Of a stretch of DNA of 46,395 nucleotides, positions 33,791 to 41,440 are shown piece after piece (the stretch's first letter is position 1; the number at the start of each line of letters is the position of its first letter). Source of the stretch: Phycisphaerae bacterium. Its GTDB lineage: Bacteria; Planctomycetota; Phycisphaerae; UBA1845. The stretch lies in assembly GCA_029260215.1 (NCBI GenBank), contig JAJDDQ010000011.1, forward strand, positions 1 to 46,395, in the 5' to 3' direction. The notes beneath the pieces are model-generated. The model was not told the DNA's origin. It ran no database searches and saw nothing but the letters and a program-made list of their open reading frames with translations. The translations under genes and the position numbers were made by a program.

Positions 33791-34948
33791 CTATTTGTCC
33801 TTACGATCGGTGAAATACTGTTTCCAGCTTGGGTGCCAACCCAAGACAGATGCATTGGCCAGCGCATGGTATGTTCCTGCAACTGTTGCGGATGGCGGGG
33901 GCATGTTTCGAATGGTCTCCTGCCGGACCTTGCATTCAAGCAATAGAATCTGGCCCCGGTCATTGGCAGGTGAGTCAGCGCGGGTCAGTTCTATGTGTTT
34001 CTGCCGGTTCGTCCAGTATTCGACTAATCTGCTGTGGAAGTCCTGCGCAACGTCCTCGTCGATAATCCCGAGCTCTATCCACTTGTCGCGATTGACTTTT
34101 GCTCGCAAGAACTCCGAGACCGCTTCAAGTTGTTCGTCCGCATTACATCCAATCACGTCCAACTGCTTCAGGTAACGTGGCCGTACCTTCGCTTGTTGCT
34201 GTATCTCATGCGTGCCGATAGGGGTTCGCAGCGTGAAGTCAATCAACTCCATTCGTCTAGCGCGCTCGAACATTACCAGGAAGCGCGTGTTGAATTCCTC
34301 CCACGTGATCGTGGCGTCCTGCTTTGCAACAATCCGGTCAAGGACCTTCTTCTGCAACCAGCCGCAGATGCTCTCTTGCACGAATTCAATTTGACTGTCG
34401 GGCAAGAGCTTTTTGACGAGTTCGGCTTCCACATCGCCATAGGAAGCACCCTCGCCAATTTGCAATGCGAAACGCTGGATCAGTTGATTCAATTGTTCTT
34501 CGTTCTGATTGACGACGTAATTATAATAGGGCCAGATGGCGTGCTCGGACGTCACGTCTGAGAGGAGCTCTTGCGCGTCGGCAATAGCCGCTGAGGCAGC
34601 ATCGCTCTTGGTTGCGGAATCAAACGAATTGACAATTCCAGGTCGGCCGGATTGATTGGAAAAGAGGACGAACGTCGTGCGAGCGATGTTGATCCTACCG
34701 GCATTGACTGCGGTGAGCCAATTGTAGAACGACTTCCAAAGATCGATTGATTTGTTTGTCAACGGATTGTTATTCAGAGAGGATTTATCTTCCTCGGTTA
34801 GCAAATGAGAGTCGGCCGAGAGAGTGGAAACGTCGCCCAAGACTTCTACGGAGACAGCGTCCCCAGGACCGGCTTTTAGGAGATGCACAACCGCGCGTGG
34901 GAGCTGAAGTCCGTATCCCAATAGTTGGCCTGGTGCATTCGAGTCCAT
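33791..34948 (-). CDS. ABC-3C third component (first gene of the operon)
   Basis: 385 residues from the ATG at 34948 with GAGG upstream. The N-terminal third, GQLLGYGLQLPRAVVHLLKA, DAVSVEVLGDVSTLSAD, then EDKSSLNNNPLTNKSIDLWK and FVLFSNQSGRPG, resembles proteins that accompany ABC-3C ATPases and that carry either an effector or a sensor domain. The acidic residues followed by a Lys in this part (VEVLGDV then EDKSS) would suit a nuclease-like or nucleic-acid-binding fold, but I cannot confirm it. The C-terminal two thirds are helical, with a Cys-containing end (ILLLECKVRQETI). Probably determines what the system recognises or cuts. Confidence 0.7.
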   Translation of the reverse strand: MDSNAPGQLLGYGLQLPRAVVHLLKAGPGDAVSVEVLGDVSTLSADSHLLTEEDKSSLNNNPLTNKSIDLWKSFYNWLTAVNAGRINIARTTFVLFSNQSGRPGIVNSFDSATKSDAASAAIADAQELLSDVTSEHAIWPYYNYVVNQNEEQLNQLIQRFALQIGEGASYGDVEAELVKKLLPDSQIEFVQESICGWLQKKVLDRIVAKQDATITWEEFNTRFLVMFERARRMELIDFTLRTPIGTHEIQQQAKVRPRYLKQLDVIGCNADEQLEAVSEFLRAKVNRDKWIELGIIDEDVAQDFHSRLVEYWTNRQKHIELTRADSPANDRGQILLLECKVRQETIRNMPPPSATVAGTYHALANASVLGWHPSWKQYFTDRKDK

Positions 34949-35263
34949 GGGTCCTCGTGGCGGATGAGAGTCGATCTATTTGAACATGCTGTCCGGATTC
35001 ATCGGGAAGCGGCCGTTGCAGCCAGTAAGGACGTGGCTCCTGCACGGTGTCAATCCATGGAATCGCAACGGTCGAGGATCAATATTGCCCTGGCCGACGG
35101 TTTGTGCGGTTTGCGATTGACCTGTGTGGCGTTTGTCCTCGCTGGCGGTGCTCTCGCCGCTTTGTGAGCTTGCTGCATTGAGTGTGAAGCCCGGCAACTG
35201 GCCGTTCACGTTTGTGATGAGATTTCTCCGTTCGATGCAAGGCCGATGTTCCGGTCGCAGCAT

Positions 35264-35278
35264 ATTGTCATTGACAAT
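35264..35278. promoter_or_regulatory. Palindrome ATTGTCA-T-TGACAAT upstream of the ABC-3C operon
   Basis: Perfect seven-base inverted repeat around a single T. It contains a TTGACA on the plus strand. It lies about 320 bases before the first ABC-3C gene and may be an operator; no matching regulator gene is adjacent. Confidence 0.35.
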
Positions 35279-35372
35279 TACAGCTTGCCCCTATTCGAGT
35301 TGACCCCGACAGCAGCATCCAGATCTCATTATCACCGTCCCAAGCGGCGGCTGTCAACGAGCATCGGCCCTG

Positions 35373-35395
35373 CCCCTCGGCTATTAGCCGAGGGG
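35373..35395. repeat. Strong hairpin CCCCTCGGCT-ATT-AGCCGAGGGG
   Basis: A ten-base perfect stem with a three-base loop, twelve bases beyond the stop of the small minus-strand frame 35407-35568. There is no T run on either side, so it is not a textbook terminator, although it could stabilise a transcript end. Hairpins of this kind also occur at ends of IS200/IS605-type elements, but no Y1 transposase gene is present. Confidence 0.6.
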
Positions 35396-35406
35396 TGCAT
35401 GACCGC

Positions 35407-35568
35407 TTAGGCGGCTTTTGAGTAGGGTGCTCTCGTGCTCCAGTAGCGATTCCAGCGATCGTCCTGCGAGAGCCAGAACGCTCGCAGGGCGAGGATGATC
35501 TCCATGCCGGCTTCGGTCATGCCCGAACAGATCGGCCAAACCTTCTGGCGATACTCCGGATTGTTCAT
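35407..35568 (-). CDS. Possible small hypothetical protein
   Basis: 53 residues from an ATG at 35568 (the frame is open to 35613). The sequence is compact and balanced in composition: NPEYRQKVWPICSGMTEAGM and EIILALRAFWLSQDDRWNRY. One amphipathic helix and several Trp residues stand out. No family recognised. The strong hairpin follows the stop. It is short and has no clear ribosome binding site. Confidence 0.35.
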   Translation of the reverse strand: MNNPEYRQKVWPICSGMTEAGMEIILALRAFWLSQDDRWNRYWSTRAPYSKAA

Positions 35569-35749
35569 GTGGTGCTTATGACGGGTGCCCGAATCCCACG
35601 TACGTTGTCTCACTGAATATGGCCGTCAGGCTTGCGCCGCTTGCCGCCGACACGGTAGTGTCTTCGCGCCGACATGCTGTTTGAGGTTGGAAACGGTTAA
35701 GTCTTGAATCGAAAGTTGATGTTCTTGAACTGAAAGGTAGGAATCCAAA

Positions 35750-35986
35750 ATGGCTGAATCACAAAAACCCATTCACGAAATTCGTTTCGGACGCATCAAG
35801 GCGACTATTTGGGCCAACGAATCCCACGACGGCATTCGTCACAACGTCCAGATTCGTCGCCTGTACAAGGACGGCGACGACTGGAAGTCGACCGACAGCT
35901 TCGATCGTGATGATTTGCTGCTGGTCGCCAAGGTCGCCGACCAGGCCCACACGTGGATACACGAGCGCCCCCGGGAAAAGTCGTAA
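35750..35986 (+). CDS. Small conserved protein of planctomycete type
   Basis: 78 residues. The pattern IHEIRFGRIKATIWANES, then VQIRRLYKDGDDWKSTDSFD and RDDLLLVAKVADQAHTWIHE, is one I recognise from many small uncharacterised planctomycete proteins. It predicts a beta sheet (four strands) followed by one helix, the outline of a small nucleic-acid-binding fold such as a single-strand binder. That function is a guess. AGG at 35736-35738 and AGGA at 35740-35743 precede the ATG. Confidence 0.75.
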   Translation: MAESQKPIHEIRFGRIKATIWANESHDGIRHNVQIRRLYKDGDDWKSTDSFDRDDLLLVAKVADQAHTWIHERPREKS

Positions 35987-36096
35987 CCACTTTTCGCCGG
36001 CACGGTTTTGTTCAGCATGTCGGCGTTCATTCGCACGGAACGCAACCCCGCGCGGCCACCAGTCGCACGTTGTTGAGACGCTGTATTCGGAACGAC

Positions 36097-36393
36097 TCAG
36101 GCGTTGGTCGGCGCAATGGATCCCGCACAAAACGCCCCACCGTGCATAATGTAGCTGGAATGAATCCCGAACGTGGACAGGAAATCGATGGCCTCGTTCG
36201 TGAGTTGTTCACGGTGACTTTCTTCGAGTTGGCATTCGCACCACTGAATTTGCAGCCGCACCGAATTGTGTTCAACGATGATCGCACCAATCCACCTGGG
36301 GAAGCGGTTGTGGACGACGAAAGTGCGCGTTTCGTCAATCAGCGTGTCGAGCGTCTCGCCGACAATCCACCGGGAAGAATCATCGTAATCCAT
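36097..36393 (-). CDS. Hypothetical protein beside the iteron region
   Basis: 98 residues with balanced composition: LDTLIDETRTFVVHNRFPRW and IGAIIVEHNSVRLQIQWCEC, probably strands, then helix LEESHREQLTNEAIDFL. No family recognised and no good ribosome binding site before the ATG at 36393. It reads away from the iteron-like repeats, so it may be controlled by the same region. Confidence 0.45.
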   Translation of the reverse strand: MDYDDSSRWIVGETLDTLIDETRTFVVHNRFPRWIGAIIVEHNSVRLQIQWCECQLEESHREQLTNEAIDFLSTFGIHSSYIMHGGAFCAGSIAPTNA

Positions 36394-36430
36394 GCAAACC
36401 AGATTGCCACAGATCCCAGGACGATGGCAA

Positions 36431-36634
36431 GTGTTGCACGCGATTTTAGATCCCGGATTTTGTTTCCGGCTGCCGCCCCGGCGTTTCGCGTCCGCCTTTG
36501 TGAGGGCTGCAACGCGCGGACAACGCGGCGGCGCGCTCTCTCGAACACGTGTCTCTTGCGTTGCACGGGAAACCGAGGATCACGTGTCTCCAGCGTTGCA
36601 ATCCACAGCCCAATGCGTGTCGCTTGCGTTGCAC
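36431..36634. repeat. Iteron-like repeats beside the replication initiator gene
   Basis: Three direct copies of a motif close to CGTGTCxCxxGCGTTGCA: the GCGTTGCA cores lie at 36558-36565, 36593-36600 and 36626-36633, that is 35 and 33 bases apart, each preceded by CGTGTC. An inverted core (TGCAACGC, 36508-36515) and a looser one (GTGTTGCA, 36431-36438) lie to the left. Spacing close to three helical turns next to a Rep gene is typical of plasmid origins. The whole gap 36394-36782 has no convincing gene. Confidence 0.6.
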
Positions 36635-36782
36635 TTTCGATGTCCTCGCGGATGTGGACAACCTCCCCAACCCACCTGAACAACTCGACTTTCCCTCGTC
36701 GATTCTCACGCATGGTCAACCAGACCAAAGTACTCTTTCAAGGTACCTATGGTACAACCAAAGGTGTCCTGCTTTTGAAGAG

Positions 36783-38060
36783 TCAGTGTTTGAGGTTCCC
36801 GATCACGCCGGCCAGGCTGGTGAGACCGGACTGATCGGCTTCGCTCCCCTGCCCCGCCGTGACGGCTTCGCCGAACACTTCGCCGCGAATGCGCTCGAAC
36901 AGATCGTGGCACTCCCGATCGTTGAGGTCTTTGGGAGTTTCAGCTTGCGCCAGCGCACGCCACCAGTCAGGCGGCGTGCGTATTCCCTTCGCAGCGTTGG
37001 CCACCGAATCGACAAAATACGCCATCGGACTCTTCTTGAAGAACGGCCGGCCGAAACGTTCGGCGGCGGCCTGCGTGATGTCGGCCCATTCAGCCAGAAG
37101 CCGGTGTGGATAGCGTCGGAGCAGTCGCTCCGCGGCCGCGGCGTCGAATCCGATGGTGCGCAGGGATTCACAAAGTGGGCCGTCACTCACTTGAGGCGGT
37201 TTTCCGTACTGACGATCCCGTACAAAATACGCCCCGCGTTCCATGGAAACGCGATATCGGCCCGGATGTGTTCTGACAACTTCAACCTCGCCAAGCACGC
37301 CGGCACGCTGCAGACTCTCGGTACATCGAAGGACTTTGATTTTCAGGTTACGCGTCGCGAGGCTGGGCGAGTAGCCCAGCAGATTGATCGCCAATTCTCG
37401 AAGTTCCACCGAATGCAGTTTTCTGCGTCGGGAAAAAATCTTGCCGGCGAACAGAAACAAGCGTCGCGACGCCGGGGACAGACGGCGATAGCAGTCGAGA
37501 TCAAACCGAAAGTGCCCAGCCGCCGCCTTCACCACGTCGTAGAACACCGGATCCCACGTGATACGCCACGCCCGATTCGAATCGGGGTCCAGCGGCAGGC
37601 TGTAGCTCAGAAAACCGAAGCTGACCCGGCGATGCTCGCGCCGCGCAGGATCGTAAAAGTGGTCGCACAGGTAACTGACGGTCGACAGCCGCGCGAGACT
37701 TTCGGCGAATCGGCGATATTGGCGTCCCCCGCGACGGGATTTCGGATCGATCAGGCCCAGCTGACGCAGGCACCAGTGCGGCGTCGCGTGTAACGCGCCC
37801 TCTTCATGAGCGTGTGTCATGGTTAGCGCCAGCAGGCCCCAGAGATAAAGCTCATCCGCGGACGTAAGCCCCAACGGACAGAGAATCCGAGCGTGGGCAG
37901 TCTGACGCTTTCCTTGGGCATCGCTGAATCGATAACCGGCTGAATGCACAAGATTTTGGGTGAGACCGGCGGCGGCATCGAGCGGACACAGGGCGTGTTC
38001 GACCAGGGTGAGTTGCCCGATCCCGGTGATGTTTCTGTGTATTTGCTGCGCAGCTGACAT
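36783..38060 (-). CDS. Plasmid-type replication initiator (RepA-like)
   Basis: 425 residues from the ATG at 38060; the frame is open to 38300 but that part runs opposite the parA start. The sequence has two winged-helix-like regions: CPLGLTSADELYLWGLLALT with LRQLGLIDPKSRRGGRQYRR, and RLSPASRRLFLFAGKIFSRR with ELAINLLGYSPSLATRN. This fits plasmid initiators that bind iterons. The C-terminal part (about 290-425) is helical with LLRRYPHRLLAEWADITQAA, seen in planctomycete plasmid Rep proteins. It is divergent from parAB, and the iteron-like repeats lie beyond its 3' end. The ATG has a weak ribosome binding site, so a GTG slightly upstream is possible. Confidence 0.75.
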   Translation of the reverse strand: MSAAQQIHRNITGIGQLTLVEHALCPLDAAAGLTQNLVHSAGYRFSDAQGKRQTAHARILCPLGLTSADELYLWGLLALTMTHAHEEGALHATPHWCLRQLGLIDPKSRRGGRQYRRFAESLARLSTVSYLCDHFYDPARREHRRVSFGFLSYSLPLDPDSNRAWRITWDPVFYDVVKAAAGHFRFDLDCYRRLSPASRRLFLFAGKIFSRRRKLHSVELRELAINLLGYSPSLATRNLKIKVLRCTESLQRAGVLGEVEVVRTHPGRYRVSMERGAYFVRDRQYGKPPQVSDGPLCESLRTIGFDAAAAERLLRRYPHRLLAEWADITQAAAERFGRPFFKKSPMAYFVDSVANAAKGIRTPPDWWRALAQAETPKDLNDRECHDLFERIRGEVFGEAVTAGQGSEADQSGLTSLAGVIGNLKH

Positions 38061-38117
38061 GGCGACCGTTGCTTCAAGTTGGTTGAACCTCACTATCACG
38101 CCACGCGCCTTCGCAAA

Positions 38118-38129
38118 AGTGGCAAATTC
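38118..38129. promoter_or_regulatory. Second half-site AGTGGCAAATTC near the rep start
   Basis: Differs by one base from the right arm (AGTGGCAATTTC) of the inverted repeat at 38247-38258. It lies about 60 bases before the rep start, so a protein bound to this motif could act on rep as well as on par. Confidence 0.4.
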
Positions 38130-38141
38130 AAACAAGTCATG

Positions 38142-38159
38142 CGCCCGCGATGGCGGGCG
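38142..38159. repeat. Hairpin CGCCCGC-GATG-GCGGGCG between rep and par
   Basis: Seven-base perfect GC stem with a four-base loop in the 233-base intergenic region. It may insulate the divergent transcripts or act in replication control; there is no T run. Confidence 0.45.
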
Positions 38160-38237
38160 GGAGCGGTGTGTCGATTTCGGTTGACGACCTTTGGCGGCCC
38201 GTGCGATGGTTTCCTCTGTGGTGACGGCGACTTGGAC

Positions 38238-38258
38238 GAAATTGCCAGTGGCAATTTC
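38238..38258. promoter_or_regulatory. Inverted repeat upstream of parA, candidate ParB site or operator
   Basis: GAAATTGCC-AGT-GGCAATTTC, a perfect nine-base inverted repeat ending 35 bases before the parA start. It does not match the common chromosomal parS (TGTTTCACGTGAAACA). Sites of this form in front of plasmid par operons bind ParA or ParB for autoregulation or serve as the centromere. Confidence 0.6.
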
Positions 38259-38293
38259 CAGGGCCGGGCCGATTTTGAGGAGAACAAGCGCGC

Positions 38294-39097
38294 ATGACAA
38301 CGATCTGTTTCGTCAATCAGAAGGGAGGCTGTGGCAAGAGTTCCACCTGCCTGCACCTGGCCGGCGCGCTTCAATCGACAGATCGACGAATCCTGCTGGT
38401 CGACGCCGACCCCCAGGGTTCGCTGAGCCAGGGATTCTTCGGATCGGAGGCCGTCGAAACGCTTGCCCCCGAGCAAACGCTGGCCGCGGTCTTCGACGAA
38501 TCGGTCTACGCACGTCCCGATGCGCTGCTCATGCCCACACGCTTCGACGGCATCACGGTCGTGCCGACCAATCATCATCTGGGGATCTTCAATCGACCGT
38601 CACCGGAGAAGGAGGGCATAACGCAATACGCATTGCGGAGTTTTCTTGAAGACGTCTCGGGGTTCGATTTTGTGCTTATCGACTGCCCGCCCAATCTCTA
38701 CAGTTGCACGTGGGCTGCACTGATCGCGGCGGACTATGTGGTTATTCCGGTACCGCCGGAGGATTTTGGAACGCAGGGCCTGCGTGCCGTGCGCCAGGCC
38801 ATCGAGCGGGCGCGGGAACTTAATCCTACGCTTCGGCAACTCGGTTTCCTGGTAACGCGATGCGATCGGCGTCTGTTGATCCACCGAGCTTACGAGCAGC
38901 GCCTGCGTAAGAACTATTCGAACTTGGTGCTCGACACCGTCGTGCCGGAAGCGGCGGCGTTCAAGGTGGCGACTGCCTCCCGAAAACCCGTCGAATACCA
39001 CGATGCAAAATCGCTTGCCGCATCGACGATGCGCGGGTTGGCGCGGGAGCTTTGCGCACGCATCGCCAAACGCGAACAACGCCAGAGGGCCGCGTAG
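38294..39097 (+). CDS. parA: ParA-type partition ATPase
   Basis: 267 residues. ParA ATPases move plasmid or chromosome copies apart by cycling on the nucleoid. The deviant Walker A KGGCGKSS lies at 10-17, with LLVDADPQGSLSQGF following and Walker B in FDFVLIDCPPNLYSCTW. It lacks an N-terminal HTH, so it is of the type Ib/small ParA kind in which ParB does the DNA binding. GGAG precedes the ATG. One base separates its stop from the parB start, so they form one operon, reading away from rep. Confidence 0.93.
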   Translation: MTTICFVNQKGGCGKSSTCLHLAGALQSTDRRILLVDADPQGSLSQGFFGSEAVETLAPEQTLAAVFDESVYARPDALLMPTRFDGITVVPTNHHLGIFNRPSPEKEGITQYALRSFLEDVSGFDFVLIDCPPNLYSCTWAALIAADYVVIPVPPEDFGTQGLRAVRQAIERARELNPTLRQLGFLVTRCDRRLLIHRAYEQRLRKNYSNLVLDTVVPEAAAFKVATASRKPVEYHDAKSLAASTMRGLARELCARIAKREQRQRAA

Positions 39098-39098
39098 T

Positions 39099-40004
39099 AT
39101 GTCGAACACCAGAGCAATGCTGGCACAACTGGAAAGCCATCTGGACGAGTCGATGGGTTTGCGCGCGAACGAGTCCATGCCGAGACTGGCTCCGATGCCC
39201 GCCAGGAAGGACGCGGGGCGACGCCCGCTTCGTGGGACGGGCACGATTGAGATCGACCGTGTCGTTCCCGATCCCGACCAGCCGCGTACGACGTTCAGCC
39301 AGGAGGCAATTGAGCAATTGGCGGCCAGCATCCGCGGGCGAGGACAGCTCATGCCGATTCACGTTCGATGGTCCGAGGAGATGGACAAGTGGGTGATCAT
39401 CTCGGGCGAGCGACGGTGGCGGGCCGTCCGCTGTGCGGGCCTGCCGACGATTAACTGTGTTTTCAAGGAGGAGCCGCTGAGCGCTTCCGAGGTTCGCGAG
39501 CACCAGCTTATCGAGAACCTGCTTCGTGAGGATCTCAAGCCGGTGGAGCAGGCCAGAGCGTTTGCGGAGTTGATGGCAATGAACGGCTGGAACGGCAAGC
39601 GCTTGGCCGACACTCTGAGGATCCCACCGTCTTCGGTCAGCCGAGCATTGGCGCTGCTCAAGTTGCCCACCGATCTCCAGAGCCAGGTGGACGGCGGCGA
39701 ACTCTCAAGCCGTTCGGCTTACGAATTGTCCAAACTCGGCGACGATGCGCAGCGCCGGAGTTTGGCCGCGAAGGCGGCCGCGGGGACGCTGACGCACGAT
39801 CAGGCGGCCAAGGCTGTTCGCCAGCGTCAGGGAAAGAAAAAACACCGGTCAGAAAATGTTCGCGTTGTGTTTTGCGGCGACGACGGATGCAGGGTCACGG
39901 TGCTTGCGGAACGAACGGTGACCTATCTTCAGATTCAGGAGGCACTGCTCTCGGCAGCGGAGGAGGCACGAATTCGGCACAGCAACGATGTTCCGATCAT
40001 CTGA
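39099..40004 (+). CDS. parB: ParB-type partition protein
   Basis: 301 residues from the ATG at 39099. The ParB/Srx (CTPase) domain has IDRVVPDPDQPRTTFSQEAI, GRGQLMPIHVRW and the motif ISGERRWRA, followed by REHQLIENLLREDLKPVEQA. The HTH domain is seen in WNGKRLADTLRIPPSSVSRA and LALLKLP. A basic linker (RQRQGKKKHRS) leads to a C-terminal dimerisation region of about 60 residues. It should bind a parS-like site, for which the inverted repeat before parA is the first candidate. Confidence 0.93.
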   Translation: MSNTRAMLAQLESHLDESMGLRANESMPRLAPMPARKDAGRRPLRGTGTIEIDRVVPDPDQPRTTFSQEAIEQLAASIRGRGQLMPIHVRWSEEMDKWVIISGERRWRAVRCAGLPTINCVFKEEPLSASEVREHQLIENLLREDLKPVEQARAFAELMAMNGWNGKRLADTLRIPPSSVSRALALLKLPTDLQSQVDGGELSSRSAYELSKLGDDAQRRSLAAKAAAGTLTHDQAAKAVRQRQGKKKHRSENVRVVFCGDDGCRVTVLAERTVTYLQIQEALLSAAEEARIRHSNDVPII

Positions 40005-40081
40005 TCAGGGAACCTGTGCGAATCCCCCATAATGCGCACCACGGTGCGACGTTCAGGCATCGACAGTAATTTGGAGATTGC

Positions 40082-40330
40082 CTACCGCTTTTTCTTGGGT
40101 TGTTTGCCGAGCAGTTTTTTGATCGCTTCGGGCGGCTTGTCCATGGTGGCACGCCCCTCGGCGATAGCCCGCGCCCACTCGCGGTAAAGCCACTGCGTGT
40201 CCGCGTCATACGAAAAATACATCAGGAACCCGGCGGCGCACGCGAGCTGCTTTTGCCCGTGTTCCAGTTGGAAATAGCGATCGTAGACCTCTTCGGGCAG
40301 TTGCGACGCGATTTTGACGTATCTGGCCAT
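40082..40330 (-). CDS. Small hypothetical protein, ribbon-helix-helix-like length
   Basis: 82 residues, convergent with parB. The sequence MARYVKIASQLPEEVYDRYF, then QLACAAGFLMYFSYDADTQW and LYREWARAIAEGRATMDKPP, is helical with a basic end (KKLLGKQPKKKR). No family recognised with confidence. A palindrome CTAGA-AATTA-TCTAG (40377-40391) lies 47 bases upstream of its start and may be its operator. Confidence 0.6.
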   Translation of the reverse strand: MARYVKIASQLPEEVYDRYFQLEHGQKQLACAAGFLMYFSYDADTQWLYREWARAIAEGRATMDKPPEAIKKLLGKQPKKKR

Positions 40331-40376
40331 GGGCTTATCTAATCATCAATCGCCACCGCTTAAAGCCAGATTTTAC

Positions 40377-40391
40377 CTAGAAATTATCTAG
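40377..40391. promoter_or_regulatory. Palindrome CTAGA-AATTA-TCTAG
   Basis: Five-base inverted repeat in an AT-rich patch between the divergent genes at 40330 (-) and 40522 (+). It is placed to control either one. The remaining intergenic sequence shows nothing else. Confidence 0.35.
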
Positions 40392-40521
40392 TATCTATCT
40401 GCGATGCTGGGTACACTGCCTCGGCAGCAGTTCCGGCTCACGCCTGTCCTTGCAATGGGGCGACGTCAACCGGGCTTGAACGCGTGGAGATCAATCGGTT
40501 TTCGGAAGGGTAAGGTGTAGC

Positions 40522-41142
40522 GTGCAGGCGTGGCGGTCAGGTTTTAGCGATGTCGTATTGGGTGAGATCGAATTGGACGCGGCCGACCCCATCCTCGGGT
40601 TTGTTTCCATGGCTAGGCGAACGCTGCTCGAAGAGTTCGCACCCCGGAAGCGCCACAGCGGGTGGGGCCTGGGCAGGCTTTCCGACGCCTCGGCGGTTCG
40701 CAAGCCGGCCAAAATCCCCTGCGAGTTGCATTCTCCGTTCGAGTCGTGCGCCATGATCGCCGGCGGCGTCGTGGGATGTTTTGACGACGACGCCCTGCTG
40801 AAACTTCGATTCGCTGCGGGCACGGTCGATCTGGCGATGCACACGCACCAGCACTCCCGGCGGGTGTTGATGGTCGTCGAGGGCAGCGGATTCTTCCATG
40901 TCTCAGCCGAAGCCCTGGTGACGTTCAGCGGACGCCGCGTACACTCCGTCGCCGTCCAACCGGGCGACATCGTGGCCTTCGACAGGGACCTCATGCATAC
41001 GTTCAGCGCGCCCACCGAAGCGTTGACGCTGCTGTCGTTCCACGCTCCGTTCATCCCGATCGATGATGAGCGGCAATACACTTTGCCTGAGTACCGGTGG
41101 TTTCCGCCGCTGATGATGCCGCCCATCGAGGCGCTTGCCTAA
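40522..41142 (+). CDS. Cupin-domain protein
   Basis: 206 residues from a GTG at 40522 with AAGG about eight bases upstream. The C-terminal half is a cupin barrel: LAMHTHQHSRRVLMVVEGSG, then VHSVAVQPGDIVAFDRDLMH and LLSFHAPF. The metal-binding residues expected in motif 1 (HTHQH, with Glu in VVEG) and motif 2 (His in RDLMH) are present. The N-terminal 100 residues have no known motif but could be a second, degenerate barrel or a DNA-binding part. The function is unknown. It overlaps the XRE gene tail to tail by four bases. Confidence 0.7.
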   Translation: MQAWRSGFSDVVLGEIELDAADPILGFVSMARRTLLEEFAPRKRHSGWGLGRLSDASAVRKPAKIPCELHSPFESCAMIAGGVVGCFDDDALLKLRFAAGTVDLAMHTHQHSRRVLMVVEGSGFFHVSAEALVTFSGRRVHSVAVQPGDIVAFDRDLMHTFSAPTEALTLLSFHAPFIPIDDERQYTLPEYRWFPPLMMPPIEALA

Positions 41143-41363
41143 CGGTGCCGATTGTCTCTGAGCGGCGGCATCAGGTCCTGGATTCGGCATTGAAAGACAT
41201 CGCACAGGTATTCCAACGTATCGAGCGTGACGTTTTGCTGAGCGTTTTCCAGACGATGAATCGTCGTACAGGACAGCCCCGTGCGCCGTGCGAATTCCCG
41301 GAGCGTTGAGGCTCCACGCTGGTGCCGCATGAAGCGCCCCAGTCGCTTGCGATAGTGTTCCAT
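41139..41363 (-). CDS. XRE-type helix-turn-helix regulator
   Basis: 74 residues, nearly all one HTH domain: RLGRFMRHQRGASTLREFAR, RTGLSCTTIHRLENAQQNVT and LDTLEYLCDVFQCRIQDLMP. It starts 77 bases from a divergent gene, and the region between holds repeated TGTTCC/GGAACA half-sites (41356-41404), one of them touching its own start codon, so autorepression is likely. Confidence 0.87.
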   Translation of the reverse strand: MEHYRKRLGRFMRHQRGASTLREFARRTGLSCTTIHRLENAQQNVTLDTLEYLCDVFQCRIQDLMPPLRDNRHR

Positions 41364-41404
41364 ATGTGGGACGGTAGATCAGATCGTGTTCCTCATGCGG
41401 AACA
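41356..41404. promoter_or_regulatory. Candidate XRE operator, TGTTCC/GGAACA half-sites
   Basis: TGTTCC at 41356-41361 and a perfect inverted repeat TGTTCC-TCATGC-GGAACA at 41387-41404, in the divergent region between the XRE gene and the gene at 41441. Three half-sites on this short stretch suggest cooperative binding by the XRE protein. Confidence 0.5.
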
Positions 41405-41440
41405 AATTACCAACGCGCACCGACATTCGACGACGGGCCG

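Larger units (their letters stand above)
34949..35406. other. Region upstream of the ABC-3C operon
   Basis: About 460 bases without a convincing gene; open frames on both strands have no ribosome binding site and no protein-like composition. It holds two palindromes listed separately (35264-35278 and 35373-35395). The promoter of the ABC-3C operon should be here. Confidence 0.5.

Noticed and set aside
34976-35263. Minus-strand frame of 95 residues upstream of the ABC-3C operon
   Set aside because: No ribosome binding site, no recognisable domain, and it covers a likely regulatory region.
36339-36728. Minus-strand frame of 129 residues over the iteron-like repeats
   Set aside because: Its sequence is repeat-derived and Arg-rich; the DNA repeats explain the region better.
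36549-37793. 414-residue plus-strand frame opposite rep
   Set aside because: Antisense to the Rep gene and starts inside the iteron-like repeats.
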